From: Chloroflexota bacterium
Lineage (GTDB): Bacteria > Chloroflexota > Limnocylindria > Limnocylindrales > CSP1-4
Length of the DNA: 10,398 nt
Reading direction: 5' to 3'
Assembly: GCA_021790715.1 (NCBI GenBank)
Contig: JAJYGK010000080.1
Coordinates: 1 to 10,398 of the forward strand
Shown: positions 1 through 5,829 of the stretch, one piece after another
Layout of the letters: each line of letters opens with the position of its first letter
Numbering within the stretch: the stretch's first letter is position 1
Position numbers and translations under genes: made by a program
The notes under the pieces: model-generated
Seen by the model: the letters and a program-made list of their open reading frames with translations, nothing else
Told to the model about the DNA's origin: nothing
Database searches by the model: none

Positions 1-168
1 GGGAGTGGTGCCCGATCGCTCGCTGGGAGTCCGCCGCGAGTGCGCGTGCGTGCCCACGTCGTCCCCGCGGCCTCTCGGACCGCCGCCGGCGCGCGTACCA
101 CCGCCGGGGATGGTGAGCGACACGCGCCGCCGCTCGATGCCCGGATGCCACCAGCCTGTCTGGTGCGC

Positions 169-252
169 GGCACGCGCAGGGAGACGGGCGGGAGCCGGGG
201 CACGGTCGGAAGGCGGGGCACGCGCAGGGGCGAGCTCGGAGAGACGGGCGGG
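169..252. repeat. Short imperfect GC-rich direct repeats
   Basis: GGCACGCGCAGGG occurs at 169-181 and again at 217-229 (48 bases apart). GAGACGGGCGGG occurs at 181-192 and 241-252 (60 bases apart). GGGGCACGG recurs at 197-205 and 276-284. The different spacings mean this is not a clean tandem array, and the low complexity of the region makes chance or slippage a reasonable explanation. No function is assigned. Confidence 0.4.
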
Positions 253-462
253 GCCGATCAGCGGCCAGGGCCCGCGGGGCACGGCCAGAGGGCAGGGGCG
301 ACCCCTGCTGGGACGCCCCTGCCGGCCCTCGTGCCGGGACGCCCCCACCCGGGATGCCCAGTGCCGGAGCGGCCCCCGCGGCGCTGGTCCCGATCCATCG
401 CGCCGTTCGGCCCTTGCCGGACCATGCCGGAGGGCGAACGCTGCGGGGGTCAGTTCCGCGAT

Positions 463-467
463 GGAGG
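463..467 (+). promoter_or_regulatory. Ribosome binding site that fixes the start of the delta subunit
   Basis: GGAGG at 463-467 stands 8 bases before the ATG at 476. The other in-frame ATG, at 461, overlaps this site and has no Shine-Dalgarno sequence at a usable distance. This supports a 94-residue ferredoxin-type protein rather than a much longer one starting near base 5. Confidence 0.65.
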
Positions 468-475
468 CGTGTCGC

Positions 476-760
476 ATGACACTCTCGTTGCCGGCGCCGT
501 CACGCGACGCGCGTGTTCCCTTTCCCGTCCCCTGGTCGCCGCTCCTGATCGCGACCGATCGGTGCAAGGGATGCGAGCTCTGCGTGACGGCGTGCCCCAA
601 GTCCTGCCTGGCGCTCGATGAGAGCACCGTCAACGGGCTGGGCTATCACCCCGTGCGGCTGACCGACGAGTCGGCCTGCACGAGCTGCGCGTTCTGCGCC
701 CGCGTCTGTCCCGACGCGGTGTTCACCGTGTTCGCCGCTCCGAGGGAGGTTGCGCGATGA
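476..760 (+). CDS. 2-oxoacid:ferredoxin oxidoreductase delta subunit (2x[4Fe-4S] ferredoxin)
   Basis: This is the electron-transfer subunit of a four-subunit 2-oxoacid:ferredoxin oxidoreductase. It should pass electrons from the thiamine/cluster site of the beta subunit to soluble ferredoxin in the cytoplasm. The 94-residue protein has two bacterial-ferredoxin motifs, CKGCELCVTACP (Cys 30, 33, 36, 40) and CTSCAFCARVCP (Cys 68, 71, 74, 78), enough for two [4Fe-4S] clusters. Length and spacing fit KorD/VorC/PorD-type subunits. The start at 476 is chosen because of GGAGG at 463-467; an ATG at 461 is the alternative. Its TGA overlaps the ATG of the alpha gene (ATGA, 757-760), so the two are probably translationally coupled. 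Being first in the operon, it agrees with the delta-alpha-beta-gamma order of many kor/vor clusters. The family is clear, the substrate is not. Confidence 0.9.
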   Translation: MTLSLPAPSRDARVPFPVPWSPLLIATDRCKGCELCVTACPKSCLALDESTVNGLGYHPVRLTDESACTSCAFCARVCPDAVFTVFAAPREVAR

Positions 761-2100
761 CCGCGCGTCCGGAGGCCGCCGTGCAGGGCCAGGTCCCGAC
801 CTCCGAAGAGCCGGCGGAGTCCCCCTCCTTCTCGTTAGGGGGGACGCCCGGGGGATCCCGGCGCGTCCTCATGAAGGGCAACGAGGCGATCGCGGAGGCG
901 GCGATCCAGGCGGGGTGCGACGCCTACTTCGGCTACCCGATCACGCCCCAGGCCGAGCTCCTCGAGTGGATGGCGCGCCGGATGCCCGAAGAGCACCGCG
1001 CCTTCATCCAGGCCGAGAGCGAGCTGGGCGCGATCAACATGGCGCTCGGCGCCGCCGCGACCGGGGCGCGCGTCCTCGTCTCGTCGTCCAGCCCCGGCGT
1101 CAGCCTGATGGCCGAGGCGATGAGCTACATGGCGGGCTCCGAGGTCCCCATGGTGCTCATCAACGTGATGCGCGGCGGACCGGGCCTCGGCAGCATCCAG
1201 CCGTCGCAGAGCGACTACTTCCAGGCCGTCAAGGGGCACGGCCACGGCGACTACCGGGTCCCCGTCTTCGCCCCGTCGTCGATCGGCGAGGCGATGGAGC
1301 TGGTCGCCACCTCGTTCGAGGTCGCGGAGCGCTACCGGACGCCGGTCATGCTCCTCGCCGACGGGATCATGGGCCAGGCGATGGAGCCCGTCGAGCTGCG
1401 CTTCCGCACGCCCGATCGCATCGAGCAGCCGTGGGCACTCGAGGGCGCCGACGGCCGGCCGCCCCGGGTGGTCCGCTCGCTGCACCTCGTCCCCGAGGAC
1501 CTCGAGGAGCACAACCTGCACCTGCAGGAGAAGTTCCGGGCCATCTCGGAGCGCGAGGTTCGCTGGGCCGGCGAACACCTCGAGGACGCGGAGCTCGTCG
1601 TCGTCGCGTACGGGACCGCCGCCCGCGTGGCGCACACGGCGATCGCCCGCGCCCGAGAAGCGGGCATGAACGTCGGGCTGTTCCGCCCGATCAGCCTGTG
1701 GCCGTTCCCGTCCGCGCTGCTGGCCGCGTTGGCCGAGCGCGTGCGCGGCATGCTCGTCGTGGAGCTGTCGGCCGGACAGATGGTCGAGGACGTGCGGCTC
1801 GCCGTCGAGGGCCGCGTGCCGGTCGCGTTCGACGGCCGCATGGGCGGCATGGTGCCGTCGCCGGACGAGGTGGTCGAGGCGCTCCGCGAGCTCGACACGA
1901 CCGGTCTTCCGGCGAAGCGCTCGAGACGCGCGCGGAGGCGCCAGCCGGGACCGGTCTCCGGCCCCGAGCACACGCACGAGCGCGAACCGCTGGCGGCGGC
2001 CGAGTCCGGCCACGAGGCGCTCAGCATCTTCGGTGACGACGCGTGGATGCCGCTCTGGTACACGTCGCCCGTGCCGTCGCGCAAGGGAGGCAAGCGATGA
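757..2100 (+). CDS. vorB: 2-oxoacid:ferredoxin oxidoreductase alpha subunit, VorB type
   Basis: This is the alpha subunit (pyrimidine-binding and transketolase C-terminal-like domains) of a 2-oxoacid:ferredoxin oxidoreductase making acyl-CoA, CO2 and reduced ferredoxin. The conserved core spans about residues 37-380: LMKGNEAIAEAAI at 38-50, the substrate/TPP motif GYPITP at 59-64, INVMRGGPGLG at 135-145 and QPSQSDYFQA at 148-157. These match the VorB (3-methyl-2-oxobutanoate) branch better than classical KorA, but substrate cannot be fixed from sequence. GGGAGG at 744-749, 7 bases before ATG 757, supports the start. At 447 residues it is clearly longer than usual family members (about 350-380). 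There is a Pro/Ser-rich extension at 1-36 and a C-terminal tail from about 382, with a basic cluster KRSRRARRR and a final aromatic patch (DDAWMPLWYTSP). The stop overlaps the ATG of the beta gene. Confidence 0.9.
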   Translation: MTARPEAAVQGQVPTSEEPAESPSFSLGGTPGGSRRVLMKGNEAIAEAAIQAGCDAYFGYPITPQAELLEWMARRMPEEHRAFIQAESELGAINMALGAAATGARVLVSSSSPGVSLMAEAMSYMAGSEVPMVLINVMRGGPGLGSIQPSQSDYFQAVKGHGHGDYRVPVFAPSSIGEAMELVATSFEVAERYRTPVMLLADGIMGQAMEPVELRFRTPDRIEQPWALEGADGRPPRVVRSLHLVPEDLEEHNLHLQEKFRAISEREVRWAGEHLEDAELVVVAYGTAARVAHTAIARAREAGMNVGLFRPISLWPFPSALLAALAERVRGMLVVELSAGQMVEDVRLAVEGRVPVAFDGRMGGMVPSPDEVVEALRELDTTGLPAKRSRRARRRQPGPVSGPEHTHEREPLAAAESGHEALSIFGDDAWMPLWYTSPVPSRKGGKR

Positions 2101-2945
2101 GCGCAGTCGCGGCCGCGCCGCGCGTCATCTACCGGCGGCCGTCCGTGCTCACGGACGTCTCCACGCGCTACTGCCCCGGGTGCGGGCACGGAATCATCCA
2201 CCGGCTCATCGCCGAGGTCCTCGAGGAGCTCGGCGTGGCCGGCCGGACCATCGCCGTGGCCCCGGTCGGGTGCTCCGTCTTCGCCTACGAGTACCTCTCG
2301 CTCGACTGGTGCGAGGCGCCCCACGGCCGCGCACCGGCCGTGGCGACCGGGATCCGCCGTGTCCGCCCGGACGCCTTCGTGCTGACATACCAGGGCGACG
2401 GCGACCTGGCCGCCATCGGGACGGGGGAGATCGTGCATGCCGCCGCGCGCGGCGAGCTCATCACGGCGGTCTTCGTGAACAACGGCATCTACGGCATGAC
2501 CGGCGGCCAGATGGCACCGACCACGCTGCTCGGCCAGAAGACGACCTCGTCTCCCGCCGGGCGCGAGGCATCGCTCGCCGGCTACCCGGTACCGATGACG
2601 GAGATGCTGGCCGTGCTGCCCGGGGTGGCCTACGCGGCACGCGGGTCGATCGCCGACCCGTCGGCGATCGGCAGGACGAAGGCGATGATCCGCAAGGCCT
2701 GCCAGGCGCAGCTCGGCGGCGAGGGGTTCGCGATCGTCGAGGTGCTCTCGAACTGCCCCGTGGGCTGGGGGATGACGGCGCCCGAATCGATCCAGTACCT
2801 GAAGGACGTCGTGGTCGCGACGTACCCGCTCGGCGTGCTCGCCGATCGGACCGGGTCGAAGCGGGGGTCCGGCGGAACTCCGGAGCCGGCGTCGCCGGGC
2901 CCCGGTGGTCACGCGGCCGCGGTTGCCACGGCGAAGGAGGCCTGA
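2097..2945 (+). CDS. 2-oxoacid:ferredoxin oxidoreductase beta subunit (TPP-binding)
   Basis: This is the catalytic beta subunit, which binds thiamine diphosphate/Mg2+ and one [4Fe-4S] cluster and works with the alpha subunit to decarboxylate the 2-oxoacid. In the 282-residue protein the TPP motif is GDGD at 100-103 followed by VNNGIYGMTGGQ at 127-138. The four cysteines expected to hold the proximal cluster in this family are visible: CPGC at 26-29, C59 and C220 (SNCP). The start at 2097 is taken because AAGGGAGG (2083-2090) stands 6 bases upstream and the ATG overlaps the alpha stop (ATGA, 2097-2100). An in-frame ATG at 2043 lies inside the alpha gene and is less likely. Residues about 250-282 form a Pro/Gly/Ala-rich tail without a known role. 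The family call is secure. VorA/KorB-type naming depends on substrate and is left open. Confidence 0.92.
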   Translation: MSAVAAAPRVIYRRPSVLTDVSTRYCPGCGHGIIHRLIAEVLEELGVAGRTIAVAPVGCSVFAYEYLSLDWCEAPHGRAPAVATGIRRVRPDAFVLTYQGDGDLAAIGTGEIVHAAARGELITAVFVNNGIYGMTGGQMAPTTLLGQKTTSSPAGREASLAGYPVPMTEMLAVLPGVAYAARGSIADPSAIGRTKAMIRKACQAQLGGEGFAIVEVLSNCPVGWGMTAPESIQYLKDVVVATYPLGVLADRTGSKRGSGGTPEPASPGPGGHAAAVATAKEA

Positions 2946-2948
2946 GCG

Positions 2949-3518
2949 ATGGAGCGCTCCATCATCTTCGCCGGGTTCGGTGGACAGGGGATCCTGTTCG
3001 CCGGCCATGTGCTCGCCCAGGCCGCCATGACCGAGGGCGCCCAGGTGCTGTGGATCCCGTCGTACGGCCCGGAGATGCGGGGCGGCACGGCGTCGTGCAC
3101 CGTGCTCATCGGCGACGAGACGATCGGCTCTCCGATCGTCGATCACCCCGACGCGGCCGTGGTCTTCAACCCGCCCTCGCTCGCCAAGTTCGCGCCGATC
3201 GTGGCCGCGGGCGGGGTGCTGGTCGTCAATGACTCCCTGATCGAAGCCGTGTCCGGCCGCGACGACGTCGACGAGGTGCGCGTGAAGTGCACCGCGCTGG
3301 CCCGCGAGGCCGGTGACGACCGCCTGATCAACGTGGTCGCGCTCGGCGCGCTCGTCGCCCGCACCCGCCTGGTGCGGCCGGAGAGCATCCGCGACGCGCT
3401 CCGCGAGATCGTCGGGAAGAAGCGACCCCAGGCGCTGGAGATCGACCTGCGGGCGTTCGACCTCGGCCTGGCCGCGGCGTCGGGTGCCGGCGCGGCGCCG
3501 GAGCCGGCGACCGCGTAG
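2949..3518 (+). CDS. 2-oxoacid:ferredoxin oxidoreductase gamma subunit
   Basis: This is the gamma subunit of the same enzyme; in this superfamily the gamma domain helps assemble the complex and bind CoA. The 189-residue protein begins with the glycine-rich signature FAGFGGQGILFAG (7-19), followed by the diagnostic WIPSYGPEMRGGTASC (35-50) and VVFNPPSLAKF (71-81). The length matches KorC/VorG/PorC subunits. AAGGAGG at 2934-2940, 8 bases before ATG 2949, marks the start, which lies only 3 bases after the beta stop. This completes a full delta-alpha-beta-gamma set in one transcript. The last ten or so residues are Ala/Gly/Pro-rich and probably disordered. Inverted repeats follow within about 30 bases and the convergent por operon lies beyond, so this is very likely the last gene. 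Confidence 0.92.
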   Translation: MERSIIFAGFGGQGILFAGHVLAQAAMTEGAQVLWIPSYGPEMRGGTASCTVLIGDETIGSPIVDHPDAAVVFNPPSLAKFAPIVAAGGVLVVNDSLIEAVSGRDDVDEVRVKCTALAREAGDDRLINVVALGALVARTRLVRPESIRDALREIVGKKRPQALEIDLRAFDLGLAAASGAGAAPEPATA

Positions 3519-3545
3519 GCACCGGACGGGGGACGGCCGGACGAC

Positions 3546-3610
3546 GATCGGGACACGGGTCCGCGCTCCCGGAGGCGCCGGACCGGGACCCGATCCCGGA
3601 TTCAGCCGGG
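3546..3610. other. Inverted repeats downstream of the gamma gene (possible terminator)
   Basis: GATCGGG (3546-3552) pairs with CCCGATC (3589-3595). Inside it, GGTCCG (3558-3563) pairs with CGGACC (3579-3584), giving a long imperfect stem. It is followed by a second hairpin, CCCGG (3595-3599) with CCGGG (3606-3610). There is no T run after either on the plus strand, so they may slow or protect transcript ends rather than act as a standard intrinsic terminator. Such repeats are also common by chance at this GC content. Confidence 0.35.
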
Positions 3611-3623
3611 CGCCGGACAAAAC

Positions 3624-3657
3624 GAACGGCCGGGGTGGTGAGCAGCCCCGGCCGTTC
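3624..3657 (-). terminator. Strong hairpin terminator between convergent operons
   Basis: GAACGGCCGGGG (3624-3635) and CCCCGGCCGTTC (3646-3657) form a perfect 12-bp stem around a 10-base loop. Read on the minus strand, the stem is followed at once by GTTTTG, the layout of an intrinsic terminator for the PFOR operon, whose last stop is at 3729. On the plus strand the following bases are not T-rich, so it would serve the left operon less well, though the same stem could work in both directions. Confidence 0.75.
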
Positions 3658-3728
3658 TGAACATGCGAGGGATCCCGGCGATGCCGGGCACGTCCGGGCG
3701 GCGTCGGGCCGTCCGTCCGCGGTCGGGC

Positions 3729-5420
3729 TCAGCGCACCCCGGCGAGCTCCTGGAGCAGGTGCCAGTACGTGAGGCGCTCGTCGCGCGTCGCCTGGATCTC
3801 GGCGGACGGCGTGGCGTCCCGGAAGTGCTGCGAGAAGCGGCCCTCCGTCTTCGCGAAGTCCAGGAAGTCGTACGTCCTGCCGTCGGGGAGCTTGAACCAG
3901 TCCTCCTTCACGTTCGGGTTGCCCTGCAGCGAGAGGCGCTGTGCCATCGTCTCGCCGCGGCGCGGGTCGTACGTGAAGAGCGGGAAGGCGCGCGAGTCGA
4001 CCGCCAGCTTGGCCTGGCGGGCCGCCGCGTCATCGCCGATCCCGTGTTCCGGCATGCAGGGCGTGTACGCCACGATCACGGCGGGACCGGGGTACTCGTT
4101 GGCCTCCATGACGGCCCGGTAGAAGTGGTTCGTGTGCGCCGGCGTGGAGGCGGCCACGTACGCGTCCCGGTGTGCCAGCATGATCAGCCCGAGCTCCTTG
4201 CGCCGCTCCGGCCGCCCGTGGACGGCCTTCCCGTACGCCGAGAGCTTGGTCACCTGGCCGCCGAACGACGCGGTGGACGCCTGGCCGCCCGTGTTCGAGT
4301 AGACCTGCGTGTCGAGCACGAGCACCTTGATGTCGGCCCCGGACGCGACCATCCGCGACAGCGACTGGAAGCCGATGTCGTACATCGCGCCGTCGCCGCC
4401 GAAGACCCAGAGCCGACGCTCCGGGTGGCCCTCCTGGTCCCAGCGCAGCCGGATCCCCAGCGCGTCGGCAGGCCCGTTCTCGAACAGCGAGTTGGTCCAT
4501 GGGACCAGGTACGGGTTGAACGGGTACGTGCTGCCGTAGACGGTGTTGCAGCCCGTCTCGGCGACGATCCCCATCGAGTCGGGCCCGTGGACCTGGCGGG
4601 TGGCCGCCACGAGCATGCGGATCGCGGATGCCTCGCCGCAGCCCGCGCACGACCCGGCGCCCCCGACGTACCCGAGCGCGTGCTCGCCGAGCATGAGGTC
4701 GGCGAGCGCCTTCTCGTTGCGGTACTCCTTCGGCGTGATCGGCAGGGTCCGGAAGAACGCGAAGTCGCGGCGGTACCGCTCGAGCGTGCTCTCGCCGGAG
4801 GGCTCCTGCGCGACCTTGTCGATCATGACGAGCGCCTTGTGGCCCTCGGCCGTGCAGACGTCGACGCACTCCGAGCAGCCCTTGCAGTGCTGCGGGTCGA
4901 CGAAGATGCCGAACTGCGCAGGCTCCAGCCCCCGGCGGGCCGGGACGTCGGCGTACTTCTTGGTGGTGACGAAATGCGAGGCCGCCGTCTCTGCCGCGAG
5001 CGCGCCGTCGTCGCGCTTCCAGGCGAACGAGCTGATGGCGGGCTCGAGCTGCGACTGGGGCACCGCGACCGCGACGATCGCGGTGTCGGGGCACGCGCTC
5101 ACGCAGGCCATGCAGCCGACGCACTCCTCGGCGACGAACTGCGGGATGTGCGGCGAGAGGTTGCTGAAGTCGCGGGTCGCGGCCGTGCCCGGCGGGATGA
5201 TGCTGCGCGCGACGCCGCTGTCGGCCGGCAGCTCGACGTCGGCGACGCCCCGGCGGTACGCGCCGATGACGGAGCGGTTGAAGTCCTCCACGTACCCGTC
5301 GACGTCGAAGACCACGGGCGCCTCTGCCATCGCGTCGCGGCGCGCCGCGCGCTCCTCCTCGCTGAGGGGCCCGGCCGGGGCTTCCACGACGGGTGCTCGC
5401 TTCTCGGTGTGTTCAGGCAT
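3729..5420 (-). CDS. Pyruvate:ferredoxin oxidoreductase, fused delta-beta subunit
   Basis: This is the second half of a split pyruvate:ferredoxin oxidoreductase (PFOR): the ferredoxin domain and TPP domain in one 563-residue protein. It forms acetyl-CoA, CO2 and reduced ferredoxin from pyruvate together with the alpha-gamma protein. Residues 1-95 form a poorly recognised region replacing the EKR/linker domain of one-chain PFORs. Ferredoxin motifs follow: CVGCMACVSACP (Cys 100, 103, 106, 110) and CKGCSECVDVCT (Cys 179, 182, 185, 189; Thr where Pro is usual). The TPP domain has CAGCGE (258-263), C291 and C455, matching the four ligands of the proximal cluster in one-chain PFOR. It also has GGDGAMYDIG (341-350) and the PFOR hallmark YSNTGGQAS (374-382). 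The start overlaps the end of the CBS gene by 8 bases, with only a weak G-rich ribosome binding site, which suggests translational coupling. Pyruvate is inferred from the family. Confidence 0.9.
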   Translation of the reverse strand: MPEHTEKRAPVVEAPAGPLSEEERAARRDAMAEAPVVFDVDGYVEDFNRSVIGAYRRGVADVELPADSGVARSIIPPGTAATRDFSNLSPHIPQFVAEECVGCMACVSACPDTAIVAVAVPQSQLEPAISSFAWKRDDGALAAETAASHFVTTKKYADVPARRGLEPAQFGIFVDPQHCKGCSECVDVCTAEGHKALVMIDKVAQEPSGESTLERYRRDFAFFRTLPITPKEYRNEKALADLMLGEHALGYVGGAGSCAGCGEASAIRMLVAATRQVHGPDSMGIVAETGCNTVYGSTYPFNPYLVPWTNSLFENGPADALGIRLRWDQEGHPERRLWVFGGDGAMYDIGFQSLSRMVASGADIKVLVLDTQVYSNTGGQASTASFGGQVTKLSAYGKAVHGRPERRKELGLIMLAHRDAYVAASTPAHTNHFYRAVMEANEYPGPAVIVAYTPCMPEHGIGDDAAARQAKLAVDSRAFPLFTYDPRRGETMAQRLSLQGNPNVKEDWFKLPDGRTYDFLDFAKTEGRFSQHFRDATPSAEIQATRDERLTYWHLLQELAGVR

Positions 5421-5829
5421 CGGTCGCCCCCACCAGCTGGTGGACCACGTCCGTCGTCGAGAAGATCCCGACCGGGCGGCGGCCCGCTTCGTCCACCACG
5501 ATCAGGCGGTGGACGCGATTGAGCTCCATGAGGCCGATCGCCTCCTGCACCGGTGTATCGGCGCGGCAGGTCAGGGCGGGAGCGGTCATGAGATGGCGGA
5601 CCTGCAGCCCGGGCCAGCTGGCCCACAGGTGGTCCGTCGCGCGGGCGCGCACGAGGTCAGTCTGGCTGAGGACGCCGACCACGGCGCCCTCGTCGTCGAC
5701 CACGGGCAGGCCGTGGATGTGGTGCTCGTCGAGCAACCGTGCCGCCTCGGCCAGTCGGGCGGTGGCCGCCACGACGATCGGGTCGGCATGCATGAGCTCG
5801 CCGACCGTTCTGTGCGTGGGGTCGGTCAT
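5413..5829 (-). CDS. Two-CBS-domain protein inside the PFOR operon
   Basis: This 138-residue protein consists almost entirely of a CBS pair (Bateman module): CBS1 at about 8-62 and CBS2 at about 77-132. Both carry the Gly-x-x-Ser-x-x-Asp ribose-binding motif, GVLSQTD (52-58) and GIFSTTD (121-127), so adenosine-nucleotide binding (AMP, ADP, ATP, SAM or similar) is plausible. There is no effector domain, signal peptide or membrane segment. It sits between the two PFOR halves: its ATG overlaps the alpha-gamma stop by 4 bases (ATGA) and its stop overlaps the delta-beta start by 8 bases. A ribosome binding site GGAGGC is visible at 5837-5842. Equal, coupled production with the enzyme is implied, and an energy-sensing regulatory subunit is a reasonable inference. 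An unrelated stand-alone CBS protein remains possible. Confidence 0.88.
   Translation of the reverse strand: MTDPTHRTVGELMHADPIVVAATARLAEAARLLDEHHIHGLPVVDDEGAVVGVLSQTDLVRARATDHLWASWPGLQVRHLMTAPALTCRADTPVQEAIGLMELNRVHRLIVVDEAGRRPVGIFSTTDVVHQLVGATDA

Larger units (their letters stand above)
1..475. other. Non-coding leader region, no gene recognised
   Basis: This 475-base stretch precedes the first oxidoreductase gene. Open frames run through it on the plus strand, but their translations are Arg/Gly/Pro/Ala-rich, without domains or a well-placed ribosome binding site, as expected from chance openness in very GC-rich DNA. It carries short imperfect direct repeats (169-252) and repeated GGGACGCCCC words at 310-319 and 336-345. 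The promoter of the downstream operon should lie here, but I see no convincing -35/-10 pair. The end of an upstream gene could be present at the far left without being recognisable. Confidence 0.6.

Noticed and set aside
169..252. CRISPR array or satellite repeat
   Set aside because: The repeats are 9-13 bases long, imperfect and unevenly spaced, unlike CRISPR repeats of about 23-47 bases with regular spacers.
5..475. N-terminal extension of the ferredoxin-type subunit back to base 5
   Set aside because: The extended sequence is low-complexity Arg/Gly/Pro/Ala without a domain. The delta family is about 80-110 residues, and a good ribosome binding site stands before ATG 476.
476..3518. Firm assignment of the left operon as 2-oxoglutarate synthase (korDABC)
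   Set aside because: The alpha subunit motifs look closer to the VorB branch, and substrate cannot be settled from these motifs without a tree of tested enzymes.
1332..3620. Long open frame on the minus strand antisense to the left operon
   Set aside because: It is antisense to four well-supported genes and its translation is Arg/Gly/Ala-rich without any motif, a usual by-product of high GC content.
3663..5522. Long open frame on the plus strand across the delta-beta gene
   Set aside because: It is a mirror of the delta-beta coding sequence, with no domain and no ribosome binding site.
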